64,000 bases of DNA. Origin: Flavobacterium rhamnosiphilum (GTDB lineage Bacteria > Bacteroidota > Bacteroidia > Flavobacteriales > Flavobacteriaceae). Below are positions 40,228-51,541 of the stretch, piece by piece; positions within the stretch are counted from its first letter, which is position 1, and the number at the start of each line of letters is the position of its first letter. The stretch is taken from contig NZ_SMLG01000010.1 in NCBI RefSeq assembly GCF_004349195.1, positions 85,063 through 149,062 of the forward strand. Reading direction: 5' to 3'. A model generated the notes under the pieces. It made no database searches. It saw only the letters and a list, made by a program, of their open reading frames with translations, and was not told the DNA's origin. A program made the translations under genes and the position numbers.

Positions 40228-41172
40228 TTAAAAATCAAAATTATTTATTTCTTTTCTGGCTGTTTCAAAATCGGTTATCATTTCCTGAATGATTGTTGCG
40301 GCTGGTTTTATCTCATGAATCAATCCGGCTATTTGTCCAATCTCTAATTCCCCTTCGATTAAATCGCCTTCAAACATTCCTCGTTTTGCCCTTGCTCTAC
40401 CTAACAAACCAATAAGTTCTTCTTTGGTTGGGCATTTTTCATACAATTGCTGAACATCCTGATAAAACTTATTTTTAATCAATCGAACAGGAGCGAGTTC
40501 TTTCAAAGTCAGTTGTGTATCGCCTTCTTTAACATTTACTATCGTTTCCTTAAAATTAGCATGTGCGGATGATTCTAATGATGCTGCAAATCTACTTCCT
40601 ACCTGAACTCCATCTGCTCCCAGTACCATTGTTGCAAGCATACCGCGACCCGTAGCAATACCACCAGCAGCAATCAACGGGATAGAAATCTTTTCTTTCA
40701 CCATCGGAATCAGCGTAAGCGTAGTTGTTTCCTCTCTACCATTATGCCCACCGGCTTCAAAACCTTCGGCAACAACAGCGTCAACACCGGCGTCTTGTGC
40801 TTTTAATGCAAAAACAGAACTGCTGACCACATGTACAACCGTTATGCCATTTTCTTTCAAATAAGGAGTCCATGTTTTTGGATTCCCAGCCGATGTGAAA
40901 ACGATTTTTACACCTTCATCAACGATAATTTTCATGATTTCTTCGATGTTGGGATACAACATCGGGACGTTTACTCCAAAAGGTTTTGAAGTGGCCTTTT
41001 TACATTTTTGAATGTGTTCGCGTAAAATTTCAGGATACATGGAACCTGCTCCAATCAATCCTAAACCTCCGGCATTACTCACTGCACTTGCTAATTTATA
41101 ACCACTATTCCAAATCATTCCTCCTTGAATAATTGGATATTTAATCTTAAAAAGGTCTGTGATTTTATTCAT
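40228..41172 (-). CDS. Nitronate monooxygenase / FMN-dependent enoyl-reductase-like enzyme
   Basis: A 314-residue TIM-barrel flavoprotein of the 2-nitropropane dioxygenase/FabK family. Hallmarks: KYPIIQGGMIWNSGYKLASAVSNAGGLGLIGAGSM at the N-terminus, VVAEGFEAGGHNGREETTTLTLIPMV (the conserved EGxEAGGHxG block, with the catalytic histidine), and AAGGIATGRGMLATMVLGADGVQVGSRF for FMN phosphate binding. In Bacteroidota such genes are annotated either as nitronate monooxygenase or as enoyl-ACP reductase II; sequence by eye does not separate them. It is 12 bases downstream of the subtilase. Confidence 0.88.
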   Translation of the reverse strand: MNKITDLFKIKYPIIQGGMIWNSGYKLASAVSNAGGLGLIGAGSMYPEILREHIQKCKKATSKPFGVNVPMLYPNIEEIMKIIVDEGVKIVFTSAGNPKTWTPYLKENGITVVHVVSSSVFALKAQDAGVDAVVAEGFEAGGHNGREETTTLTLIPMVKEKISIPLIAAGGIATGRGMLATMVLGADGVQVGSRFAASLESSAHANFKETIVNVKEGDTQLTLKELAPVRLIKNKFYQDVQQLYEKCPTKEELIGLLGRARAKRGMFEGDLIEGELEIGQIAGLIHEIKPAATIIQEMITDFETARKEINNFDF

Positions 41173-41184
41173 GTATTTTTAATA

Positions 41185-42807
41185 CTATAATTTTTTAATT
41201 ATTTTTCCCGTTTTAGAAAAACCATCTGATTCCATTTTATAAAGATACACTCCTTCATGGAGCGATTTCAATGAAATAATGGATGTTTGCGGTGTGATTT
41301 TTTGTTCTAAAACTTTTTGCCCCAAAATGGAATAAATAAATACTGTTCCCCTATCAAATTTTGCAGGCAAAGAAACCGAAACGGAATCACTGGCGGGATT
41401 GGGATAGAGTATAAGATCATCTTTAGAAAAATCGGCTACCGATAATCCATTGGCCAAAGCCAAACTAAAATCGGGAATTCCATAACCAAATTCTACCGTT
41501 GGCATCGCAAATCTATCAGCCGATCGTGTGATTAATTGCTTAATTTCCTGATTCGTTTTTGTGGGTAATGCTTGCCACAAACAAGCTACCATTCCTGCAA
41601 TAATGGGCCCGGAATAAGAAGTTCCACTTCCACTATTACTAATATTTCCCGTAGCGTCCAAAACATACGGATTTTGTCCTTGAGCCGTAACATCCGGTTT
41701 TACTCTCCCGTCAAAAGATGGACCTTGGGAGCTAAATGTAGCATAAGTCTCGTCCGCTTTTACGGCACCAATTGCCAATGCATTTAAGGCATCTGCCGGT
41801 GCAGAAATATAATGCCAAGCCTCGTTTCCTTCATTTCCAGCTGAAACTACGCACACCATTCCACGACTGAAAGCGATGTCTAATCCTTTTGAAATAAAAG
41901 TCGTTGAACCGTTCATGTCATTGTAAGTGAAATTATAATTTGGATTGTCAAATTCTGTGTAACCCAATGACGTATTAATAATATCTACCCCTAAATAATC
42001 TGCTTCTTCGGCAGCTTCAACCCAATTTGATAGTTCCAATGGTTCTTCTTTAGAGCCATCTTCTGTTATAAATAAATAATAAGAAGCATCTGGTGCAGTT
42101 CCAACAAGTGCATTGTCTACAAATCCCCCCATTAAAGAAAGTACGGAAGTTCCATGAGAAATTCCCGTGTAAAAATTAGCATTTCTATTTACATAATCAT
42201 AACCACCCAAAATTTGATTATTGTCTCTTAATTTTTGAAATGGCTGAGCGGTATTGACTCCAGGAAAACCCGCATCTAACACAGCAATTATTTTTCCCGA
42301 ACCCGTATAATTGGATTGGTGTAATAACTGTCCGTTCAGCATTTGGATTTGATTGGCCGAATTTCCGTAATTAAACGTAGAAGATGTTTTCGCGTTTTTG
42401 TTTTCCAGCTTTGTTTTAACCTTTTTTGTTGCACTTATTTTTCCTGTACTAATCGAATGATTGGCAAAATCAATCTTTTCCACAAAAGATAATAGTTTTA
42501 GCGCAGTAATATTGGTTTGCAAACCACGAACGTGAACACAATTAAACCATTTTGATTTGGCTTTCACCGTAATTCCGGTTGAAGTAATAATCTGGTCTAT
42601 ATAAGGTTGATAAATTGGAATATCTTTACTATCCAAAGTTATACCTTGTTTCAATCGTCTATCCAAAGATCTTTGCGAGAGCATTGTCAACGGATTATCG
42701 AGATACGTTTGCGAGCCTGGTTTGTCTTTAAAATACACCCAAGCATCTTCTTGCGAAAAACCAGTTGAAGTAATCAGTAAAAAAAGAAATATGTAGATTT
42801 TTTTCAT
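41185..42807 (-). CDS. Secreted subtilisin-like serine protease (S8) with T9SS C-terminal sorting domain
   Basis: A 540-residue exported protease. A signal peptide (MKKIYIFLFLLITSTGFSQ) and propeptide lead into the S8 catalytic domain with D in IAVLDAGFPGV, H in YTGISHGTSVLS and S in GTSYSGPIIAGM. The last ~75 residues, from LILYPNPASDSVSVSLP through GVYLYKMESDGFSKTGKIIKKL, are a type A type IX secretion C-terminal domain, so it is exported across the outer membrane by the gliding-associated T9SS. The ATG at 42805-42807 is preferred to the TTG two codons upstream. It probably shares a transcript with the two following genes. Confidence 0.93.
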   Translation of the reverse strand: MKKIYIFLFLLITSTGFSQEDAWVYFKDKPGSQTYLDNPLTMLSQRSLDRRLKQGITLDSKDIPIYQPYIDQIITSTGITVKAKSKWFNCVHVRGLQTNITALKLLSFVEKIDFANHSISTGKISATKKVKTKLENKNAKTSSTFNYGNSANQIQMLNGQLLHQSNYTGSGKIIAVLDAGFPGVNTAQPFQKLRDNNQILGGYDYVNRNANFYTGISHGTSVLSLMGGFVDNALVGTAPDASYYLFITEDGSKEEPLELSNWVEAAEEADYLGVDIINTSLGYTEFDNPNYNFTYNDMNGSTTFISKGLDIAFSRGMVCVVSAGNEGNEAWHYISAPADALNALAIGAVKADETYATFSSQGPSFDGRVKPDVTAQGQNPYVLDATGNISNSGSGTSYSGPIIAGMVACLWQALPTKTNQEIKQLITRSADRFAMPTVEFGYGIPDFSLALANGLSVADFSKDDLILYPNPASDSVSVSLPAKFDRGTVFIYSILGQKVLEQKITPQTSIISLKSLHEGVYLYKMESDGFSKTGKIIKKL

Positions 42808-42940
42808 AGTCAACTTTATTTTTTCAAGTCACAAAAACTCCAACTATTGCTAAGATTGAATCATTATCATTACTTTTCAGGATATACTTAATTCCAGAAA
42901 AGTAATCATTTTTTGATCTTTTTATAAATAAAGTACTAAA

Positions 42941-44128
42941 CTAAGAAATTACTCCCGAACCAACTAATTCTTCCCCTAAATACCAGGCTGCAAATTGTCC
43001 TTCTGTTATTGCAGATTGCGGTTCATCAAAAGCAACGTACATTCCGCTTTCAAATTGATGCAAAGTAGCTTTTTGCAAAGGTTGTCTGTATCGAATTCTT
43101 GCCATAACATCCATAGTTTCTCCATTGGCTAAAGCCAAATCTTTACGAATCCAATGCACTTCGGTTTTTTCTATAAACAAGGCGCTCTTGAATAATCCGG
43201 GATGCTGACTCGTCAATCCAGTATAAATAGTATTGGTTTCCACATTAGTGGCAATAATAAACAATGGATCTGTTGTTCCGCCAACATTTAATCCTTTTCG
43301 TTGTCCAATGGTAAAATAATGGGCACCTTGATGTTTTCCCACTACTTTCCCCATATCTGGAGTGTACGGAATTTTTCGTGCATCAGATAGCAAACTATCT
43401 TCCAAAGTTAATTCGGCTTCTTTTTCAAAACTGTAAACAGGATCGTTTTTATCAATTTGAATTATAATTCCGTCTTTGGGTTGCAATTTTTGTTGTAAAA
43501 ACTCCGGTAAACGCACTTTTCCGATGAAACATAATCCCTGTGAATCTTTCTTTTCGGCAGTAATCAAATCCTTTTGAGCCGCTATTTCTCGAACTTCTGG
43601 CTTTGTCAATTCTCCAATAGGAAACAATGATTTTGCCAATTGCTCTTGAGATAATTGACACAGAAAATACGATTGATCTTTATTGGTATCAGCGCCGGCT
43701 TTAAGTTGATAAACCGTTTCACCATTTACTTCGATTTCACTTTTCTGACAGTAATGTCCGGTAGCCACGTAATCGGCACCAAGACTTAAAGCAATTTTCA
43801 TGAAAACATCAAATTTTATTTCGCGGTTACAAAGTACATCGGGATTTGGAGTACGTCCTTTTTCATATTCGTTGAACATATAGTCCACGATTTTCTCTTT
43901 GTATTCTTCACTTAAATCAACTGTTTGGAAAGGAATCCCTAACTTTTCAGCAACTAATAAAGCATCATTACTGTCTTCAAGCCACGGACATTCATTAGAA
44001 ATAGTAACGGAATCATCATGCCAATTTTTCATAAAAAGGCCTATGACTTCATACCCTTGTTGTTGCAATAAATAAGCAGCAACACTTGAATCTACACCTC
44101 CAGAAAGTCCTACAACAACACGCTTCAT
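42941..44128 (-). CDS. mnmA: tRNA-specific 2-thiouridylase MnmA
   Basis: This ATP-dependent enzyme thiolates U34 of the wobble anticodon of tRNAs for Lys, Glu and Gln. The 395-residue protein has the PP-loop GLSGGVDSS, the catalytic cysteine pair in [12 protein letters not shown] and SQGLCFIG, and GQRKGL at the RNA-binding part, all typical. The ATG at 44126-44128 ([11 protein letters not shown]) is preferred to a TTG two codons upstream. A TAACTTTG box (44158-44165) precedes it by 30 bases. It lies between the subtilase and a MORN-repeat gene in the minus-strand run. Confidence 0.95.
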   Translation of the reverse strand: MKRVVVGLSGGVDSSVAAYLLQQQGYEVIGLFMKNWHDDSVTISNECPWLEDSNDALLVAEKLGIPFQTVDLSEEYKEKIVDYMFNEYEKGRTPNPDVLCNREIKFDVFMKIALSLGADYVATGHYCQKSEIEVNGETVYQLKAGADTNKDQSYFLCQLSQEQLAKSLFPIGELTKPEVREIAAQKDLITAEKKDSQGLCFIGKVRLPEFLQQKLQPKDGIIIQIDKNDPVYSFEKEAELTLEDSLLSDARKIPYTPDMGKVVGKHQGAHYFTIGQRKGLNVGGTTDPLFIIATNVETNTIYTGLTSQHPGLFKSALFIEKTEVHWIRKDLALANGETMDVMARIRYRQPLQKATLHQFESGMYVAFDEPQSAITEGQFAAWYLGEELVGSGVIS

Positions 44129-44157
44129 CTTCAAAAAATTATAATTTTACAAGGATG

Positions 44158-44165
44158 CAAAGTTA
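44158..44165 (-). promoter_or_regulatory. Candidate -7 box of mnmA
   Basis: The minus strand reads TAACTTTG, 30 bases upstream of the ATG at 44128. Confidence 0.45.
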
Positions 44166-44200
44166 CAAAAGATTTACAACAGTATTTATTAAGTATAAAG

Positions 44201-44914
44201 TTAATTCTTTTTGGATTTTGTTGCATTTTCAGGAAAACTCATATTCGTTTCTTTTATCAATTTCCCTTTTTCAAAAAACTGCCAAATTCCTGATTTTTTA
44301 CCATTTACAAACTGTCCTTTAGAAACTACATTCCCATTAGTGTCTCTGAAAATTGCTAAACCACTGTAAATATTATTCTTAAAAAGTGATTCTTCCAACA
44401 AAATCCCTTTTTCAGTATATTTTTTATAAAAACCATTCTTCAAGTTGTTTTTATAACTGATTTCTTCGGCTATTTTACCGCTAGGATAAAAAACCGTACG
44501 CAAACCTTCCAACTTTCCATTTACGTAATTCTCTGTTGTCATTATATTTTTTGAAGCTTGGTGGTAATACTTCCATTGTCCTTCAAATAATTTATTGACC
44601 ACTTTGCCTTCACTCACTTTATTTTTATTCTGATCATAGAAAATGGTATACGCCGAATTGTCTTTTGCATTAAATTCCCTTGTAGCAATTATAGATTTAG
44701 CTTTGGTATCATCGTAAAAATTAAAAATTCCAATTTCTTTTCCATGCTCAAAAGTCCCTTCATATCTAGGTCTTTTTGATTCCTCATAAAACCCTTTCCA
44801 TACTCCGTGTTTTTTTCCTTTTTCATCTAACTTGTTGAAATCTGTTTGTGCATAAAGAAAAAACACATTCAAAAACATCAAAACAAATAGTCCTTTTTTA
44901 CAAAATGTCTTCAT
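44201..44914 (-). CDS. Exported MORN-repeat protein
   Basis: A 237-residue protein with a signal peptide (LFVLMFLNVFFLYAQ) followed by about eight MORN-type repeats such as GKKHGVWKGFYEESKRPRYEGTFEHGKEIGIFNFYDD, VNGKLEGLRTVFYPSGKIAEEISYKNNLKNGFYKKYT and SKGQFVNGKKSGIWQFFEKGKLIKE. These YwqK-like repeats are sometimes labelled toxin-antitoxin antitoxin, but there is no toxin next to it. A cell-envelope scaffold or binding role is possible; function unknown. It is upstream of mnmA on the same strand. Confidence 0.8.
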   Translation of the reverse strand: MKTFCKKGLFVLMFLNVFFLYAQTDFNKLDEKGKKHGVWKGFYEESKRPRYEGTFEHGKEIGIFNFYDDTKAKSIIATREFNAKDNSAYTIFYDQNKNKVSEGKVVNKLFEGQWKYYHQASKNIMTTENYVNGKLEGLRTVFYPSGKIAEEISYKNNLKNGFYKKYTEKGILLEESLFKNNIYSGLAIFRDTNGNVVSKGQFVNGKKSGIWQFFEKGKLIKETNMSFPENATKSKKN

Positions 44915-44965
44915 ACTTACTTTTTTATAATAACGAATTTGGATCGCTTAAATTATATGTAAATA

Positions 44966-44994
44966 AAAAAATCCCGAAATATATCGAGATTTTT
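44966..44994 (-). terminator. Weak intrinsic terminator after yidC
   Basis: AAAAATCCCGA pairs with TCGAGATTTTT around AATATA, with one mismatch; on the minus strand it ends in a T run close to the yidC stop. Confidence 0.5.
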
Positions 44995-45001
44995 CTATTT
45001 A

Positions 45002-46906
45002 TTATTTTTTCTTCTGTTGTGCTTTTTGAGCTTCAGCCTGTTCCATAACTTCTTGCAGTTTTTTCTGGAATTTGCCTTGTTTTTTCGGCTCTTTCAATTT
45101 GTTTTCTTGAATTTGAGCATGAATCTTATCACTATCGATAAAGTATCTTTTGATGACAATCATAATTCCAATGGTAATTAGATTCGAAATAAAGTTATAC
45201 AAACTCAATCCAGCACCATAACTATTGAAGAAAAACAACATCATGATTGGCGATACATAAATCATGATTTTCATCATCTTCGCCATATCCGGCATTCCTT
45301 CTTGTTGCGGAGCCGCCATTTGTTGATCCCCAGAAGTCATTTTCATATAGAAGAAAATAGCAATCGAGGCCAGCACTGGAAACAAACTGATGTGATTTCC
45401 GTAAAAAGGAATATAGAAAGGCAATCGTATTATTTCATCAAAAGACGATAAATCATCTGCCCATAGGAAACTTTTTTGTCTTAACTCAAAAGCCGATGGG
45501 AAAAACTGAAACGAAGCATACATAAAAGGAAGCTGAATCAAAGCTGGAATACATCCTGCCATAGGATTTACTCCCGCTTTATTATACAATTTCATAGTTT
45601 CCTGTTGTTTCTTCATTGGGTCTTTTTTGAATTTTTCTCCCAATTCAGTAATTTCAGGTCGCAATACTTTCATCTTGGCTTGTGACAAGAACGATTTGAA
45701 CGTAATAGGCGACATTGCCAATTTTATTAAAATTGTAAAAATAATAATAGCAATTCCATATGCGATGTAAGAACTTAAAAATCCGAATAATGGAATAAAG
45801 ATAAATTTATTGATCCATCCGAAAATTCCCCAACCTAATGAGATAATTTTTTCTAAATTTTTATCGTAATGACTTAAAGTCTTGTAATCAGTTGGACCAA
45901 AATACCAACTCATTTTATGATCTAATTCTCCATTATCAAAAGCTAATGGGATATTTGCTTTAAATTGTTTCGTAAAAGTGGTATCTACTTTATCATCAAG
46001 AACCAAATTATCAGACTTCACTTTAGCAGTTTCGAAAGGAGTTTTTGTCAAAAGTATCGTTGAGAAAAAGTGCTGTTTGAAAGCTACGAAAGTTGCTTTT
46101 TCAAGATCTGATTCTTCTGTTTGCCCTAAACCTGCGTAATCAATTTTTCCATCTTCGTGTTCGAAATAGATTTCAGTATAACGGTTTTCATAAGATACAC
46201 TTTTCTCATTTCTATAGGTTTTCAAGTTCCATTCTAAATCCAACGGTTTAGCTGTATTTAAAACTTTGTTCAAACCTTGGGAACGAATGTCAAAACCAAT
46301 CATGTAATCGTTTGGTTTCAATATGTACTTGTATTCCAAGAATTCGTTAGCTCCCGCTTTCAACTTCATGGACAACACTTGATCTGACCCAACTTTTGTC
46401 AAAGTAGGCTCAAAATACAAATCTTTAGAATTTAAAGTACGGTTATCACTGGTAAGCAATTGTACATTTAAATTGGCATTATTGTCTTTTATCAATTCAA
46501 CTAATTGTCCGGAACCTTTCTTGAATTTTTCAAATTTTTTCAAAGTAGCCTCAACAATATACCCTCCTTTATTGGCAATTTTCAATGTAACCAACTCGTT
46601 TTCAATAGTTGTAAAACCAGCTTTAGCAGAAGGAAGCGTTGCAGAATAAGCAAAATTCCCTAACGTTTTTTGCAATTGGGCCAATTGTGTAGAATCTCCG
46701 GTTGCTGCAACTGCAATAGTAGCTTTTGCAACAGTTTTCGTCTCTAATTCTTTGGCTTTAGTCTGCTTAATTACGAGCTCTTTTTGGGCTTTCTCCGCAG
46801 CAACCACTTTTGGATCAGGCTGATTTTGATACATAATCCAAACCAAAATACCAAAAATTAATGCAAAACCAATAATCGAATTGAGGTCTAATTTTTTTTC
46901 TTTCAT
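45002..46906 (-). CDS. yidC: Membrane protein insertase YidC
   Basis: A 634-residue Oxa1/YidC family insertase that folds proteins into the inner membrane. It has an N-terminal membrane segment (IIGFALIFGILVWIMYQN), a large periplasmic domain (about residues 80-350), then the five conserved transmembrane helices including FKSFLSQAKMKVLRPEITEL, the motif MAGCIPALIQLPFMYASFQF and a basic C-terminal tail (KRYFIDSDK...KKK). It follows pyrG with a gap of 65 bases, probably in one operon. Confidence 0.96.
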   Translation of the reverse strand: MKEKKLDLNSIIGFALIFGILVWIMYQNQPDPKVVAAEKAQKELVIKQTKAKELETKTVAKATIAVAATGDSTQLAQLQKTLGNFAYSATLPSAKAGFTTIENELVTLKIANKGGYIVEATLKKFEKFKKGSGQLVELIKDNNANLNVQLLTSDNRTLNSKDLYFEPTLTKVGSDQVLSMKLKAGANEFLEYKYILKPNDYMIGFDIRSQGLNKVLNTAKPLDLEWNLKTYRNEKSVSYENRYTEIYFEHEDGKIDYAGLGQTEESDLEKATFVAFKQHFFSTILLTKTPFETAKVKSDNLVLDDKVDTTFTKQFKANIPLAFDNGELDHKMSWYFGPTDYKTLSHYDKNLEKIISLGWGIFGWINKFIFIPLFGFLSSYIAYGIAIIIFTILIKLAMSPITFKSFLSQAKMKVLRPEITELGEKFKKDPMKKQQETMKLYNKAGVNPMAGCIPALIQLPFMYASFQFFPSAFELRQKSFLWADDLSSFDEIIRLPFYIPFYGNHISLFPVLASIAIFFYMKMTSGDQQMAAPQQEGMPDMAKMMKIMIYVSPIMMLFFFNSYGAGLSLYNFISNLITIGIMIVIKRYFIDSDKIHAQIQENKLKEPKKQGKFQKKLQEVMEQAEAQKAQQKKK

Positions 46907-46971
46907 TATTATATTTAAAAAAGTTTAATCTATTAGTATAAAGTTTGATGAATTGTTTCAAAAAACAAAAA

Positions 46972-48971
<2,000 letters not shown>

Positions 48972-48995
48972 TTTTTTGGAGAAAAAAAGAAAAAA

Positions 48996-49039
48996 GAGAC
49001 AAGAAGTAAGACTATTAAATAAATCGTACTTCTTGCCTC
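48996..49039. terminator. Intrinsic terminator of the OsmC-like gene
   Basis: GAGACAAGAAGTA pairs with TACTTCTTGCCTC with one mismatch, flanked by A and T runs; it lies directly after the OsmC-like gene on the minus strand. Confidence 0.7.
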
Positions 49040-49057
49040 TTTTTTCAATATTCCACT

Positions 49058-49459
49058 TTATTTCCAGTTAAAAATAATACGTTTTTCGATTTCGGTATTT
49101 AAACTCAGAAAAACAGGACAGGTCATAGCCGCTCTTTCCAGAATGGTTTTATTCTTTTGATCTGCTTCTCCATACATCTCAAAAGTAATTTCTATTGCAC
49201 CGATGCGTCTTGGTTCAGCATTCATGATTTTAGTGACTTCAGCAGTTGACCCTTTCAAATCAATTTCCAGATCACGTGCTTTTATCCCCATAATAGTCAT
49301 CATACAACTTGCCAAAGCATTGGCAACAGTATCCGTCGGAGAAAAAGCCTCACCTTTCCCATTATTGTCTACAGGAGCATCCGAAATAATTTCAATTCCT
49401 GATTGTATATGAATTGAAGAGGTTCTTAAATCCCCTAAATAAGTCACTATTGATGTCAT
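49058..49459 (-). CDS. OsmC/Ohr-family peroxide-reducing protein
   Basis: A 133-residue protein of the OsmC superfamily. The two redox cysteines are visible: ASC52MMTIMG in the middle helix and MTC115PVFLSLN near the C-terminus. YLGDLRTSSIHIQSG and AFSPTDTVANALASC are typical. Such enzymes reduce organic hydroperoxides or protect from osmotic and oxidative stress. Its ATG overlaps the stop of the LysM protein gene by one base (TAATG), implying translational coupling. It is then followed by a terminator. Confidence 0.9.
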   Translation of the reverse strand: MTSIVTYLGDLRTSSIHIQSGIEIISDAPVDNNGKGEAFSPTDTVANALASCMMTIMGIKARDLEIDLKGSTAEVTKIMNAEPRRIGAIEITFEMYGEADQKNKTILERAAMTCPVFLSLNTEIEKRIIFNWK

Positions 49460-51411
49460 TAGTTTGCTTGTTTTATAGTTAAATCAGTGTCATAGTATAA
49501 GATATACACTCCTTTATTAATGTAACCACCGTCTTCTTTTTTGTAAAATTCGAACTTATTATCTACTTGCTCCGTAGCAGTATTGTCAACCGTTTCTTGA
49601 TATTTTTTACCTTGTGACAATCGCATCATGGTATCAAAAGTAATATCAAAACCTCGTGTGGCAAATGCACTAGGGTAAATTTTATTCTTCTTTTTAAATT
49701 CTTTTTCGAAAACTAAAGCTTCAGGAGATTCATTTTCACGAGTAACAGAAGGATACATTAATTTCAACTTTGTTAAATTTACAAAACTGATTTCATCCGT
49801 ATCTAATGTTTCATTTGGTTCCAGAATAACCAATTGCACTTTATAAACAGCCATAGCACTTAACATAGTCGCTATTGTTGATTTAATCATTCCCGTATTT
49901 GCTGTTTCCATCACCACATAGTTTATTTTATCTTTCACAAATAAACTTTTTAAATTTTCAGCAGATACACCACCATTTGCATTAAGCGCTGAAAATTTTA
50001 CATCTTTATGATTCTCTTTAATAAACTGTATAACCGATTCTTTTTTCTTATCGACTACCGCTACAATATTCCCATTTTTCGCTCTCATGAAATCGAACAT
50101 GGCATTTTTAACGGCTGTGGTAGTAGGAATCGTTTGAAACATATTGCCAAATGAATTACCCGTGTCTTTTGACAAAGGTGAAATCACAGGCACTTGATTT
50201 GTACTTAATAATTCAGCGGTTTTTTCAACATTATTTTGATAGAAAGGCCCAATGATAGCATCGGAATTTTCCAGATTATTTTCTTTAATTATTGCAGCAA
50301 TAGTAGAGGTGTTTTTAGTTTCCTGAGAATCAAATATATTCACATCTATAGCAAGTCCCAGTTGTTTAGCCGAATCAATTGCCACCAAAGCTCCTGCATA
50401 AAAATCTAAAGTCATGTTCAAGAATTTGTCTTTTTTCAAGCGCATTGCAGTGGAATTGACAGTATCTCCTGCAATTTTTGAAATATTAAAAGGCAAAAGG
50501 AGTACTAATTTTTTTCTGCTGTTACTTTTCTTTGAGATTACAGCGTATTCCTTTTTGGTTTCCTGCGGGAAACTAATCGTTGCCGGAAATTTCAAAATCA
50601 TACCTTCCACAACACCTTGAGATAAAGCAGGATTAAGAGTAATTAATTCTTCCTGACTCATTCCTGCCATATTTGATAAACTATAAAGTGTTTCTTTTGG
50701 TTTCACCACATAATTCAAATAATTAACTGCGGTAGAAACTTTTTCAGGACTCGCTTTTATAATTTCTTTTTTGGATTCAACCACTGTGGCAGTTTTATCC
50801 ACTTTTGGTCCCGAAGTTTCGGGATTTCCTTTGATAATTAATTTATAACCAACAGGTAAATTCGAAACTATTTCAGGATTTTTTTTCTCCAATTCTCCAA
50901 TGGTAATGCCATATTTCTTGGCAATAGAATATTTGGTTTCTTTTGGAAGAACATCATGATATACTACTTTTGCTTGTGTTGGAGTAGTGTTTTTTTGTCC
51001 AATACCAGAAGGAATAGTAAGGGTTTGCCCTATTTGCAATCCATCTTTTTCTAGAAAAGGATTTGCTTGTTTTAATGCTTCGTCAGAAACACCATATTTT
51101 TTTTCGATACCATACAAAGTCTCTTTTGGCGCTACTTCATGGGTTACAGTTTTCGCATTTGCCTTAGCTTGAACCGCAACTTTTTGTTTACCGTTGCTTT
51201 TTGGAATCAGTAAAACACTATTGGGTTTCAAACCACTTTGTGCATCTGGATTTAATTGATAGATATCAAATGGAGTAACCTTATACTTTTGTGCAATCTG
51301 ATTGATTGTCTCTCCTTTCTCTACTTTATGTGTAGTAGTTTTTTCTTGTGAAAAAACACTGTAATTAAAAAACAAAGCCGTTATACAAATCGCAAAAAAA
51401 TATTTCATCAT
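49459..51411 (-). CDS. LysM-repeat protein fused to a periplasmic-binding-like domain
   Basis: A 650-residue exported protein (signal MMKYFFAICITALFFNYSVFSQ). It carries four LysM peptidoglycan-binding repeats: HKVEKGETINQIAQKYKV (about 27), HEVAPKETLYGIEKKYGV (about 90), HDVLPKETKYSIAKKYGI (about 150) and YVVKPKETLYSLSNMAGM (about 235). From about residue 300 comes a type I periplasmic-binding-like region, KLVLLLPFN...AIIGPFYQNNVEKTAELLSTNQVPVISPLSKD. That combination resembles the LpoA-like and amino-acid-binding lipoproteins that regulate cell-wall synthesis; the specific role is inferred. Followed immediately by the OsmC gene. The second ATG (M2) is an equally good start. Confidence 0.85.
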   Translation of the reverse strand: MMKYFFAICITALFFNYSVFSQEKTTTHKVEKGETINQIAQKYKVTPFDIYQLNPDAQSGLKPNSVLLIPKSNGKQKVAVQAKANAKTVTHEVAPKETLYGIEKKYGVSDEALKQANPFLEKDGLQIGQTLTIPSGIGQKNTTPTQAKVVYHDVLPKETKYSIAKKYGITIGELEKKNPEIVSNLPVGYKLIIKGNPETSGPKVDKTATVVESKKEIIKASPEKVSTAVNYLNYVVKPKETLYSLSNMAGMSQEELITLNPALSQGVVEGMILKFPATISFPQETKKEYAVISKKSNSRKKLVLLLPFNISKIAGDTVNSTAMRLKKDKFLNMTLDFYAGALVAIDSAKQLGLAIDVNIFDSQETKNTSTIAAIIKENNLENSDAIIGPFYQNNVEKTAELLSTNQVPVISPLSKDTGNSFGNMFQTIPTTTAVKNAMFDFMRAKNGNIVAVVDKKKESVIQFIKENHKDVKFSALNANGGVSAENLKSLFVKDKINYVVMETANTGMIKSTIATMLSAMAVYKVQLVILEPNETLDTDEISFVNLTKLKLMYPSVTRENESPEALVFEKEFKKKNKIYPSAFATRGFDITFDTMMRLSQGKKYQETVDNTATEQVDNKFEFYKKEDGGYINKGVYILYYDTDLTIKQAN

Positions 51412-51446
51412 TTTTATTTATAAAATTATTCAATCATTAATAACGG

Positions 51447-51484
51447 AACGGTATCAAATTTTATTCCAAAAATTTGATACCGTT
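51447..51484. terminator. Hairpin between guaA and the LysM gene
   Basis: AACGGTATCAAATTTT and AAAATTTGATACCGTT form a 16-bp stem with a short loop; T4 follows only on the plus strand, so as a terminator of the minus-strand guaA it is uncertain. Confidence 0.5.
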
Positions 51485-51541
51485 TTATAGAGAACATTAA
51501 AAAATAATGATGTTCAAAGATTTAGATTAAAATCTAAATTA

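Noticed and set aside
44201..44914. Naming the MORN-repeat gene as a toxin-antitoxin antitoxin
   Set aside because: The label comes from a distant YwqK relative; no toxin gene adjoins it and the protein has a signal peptide.
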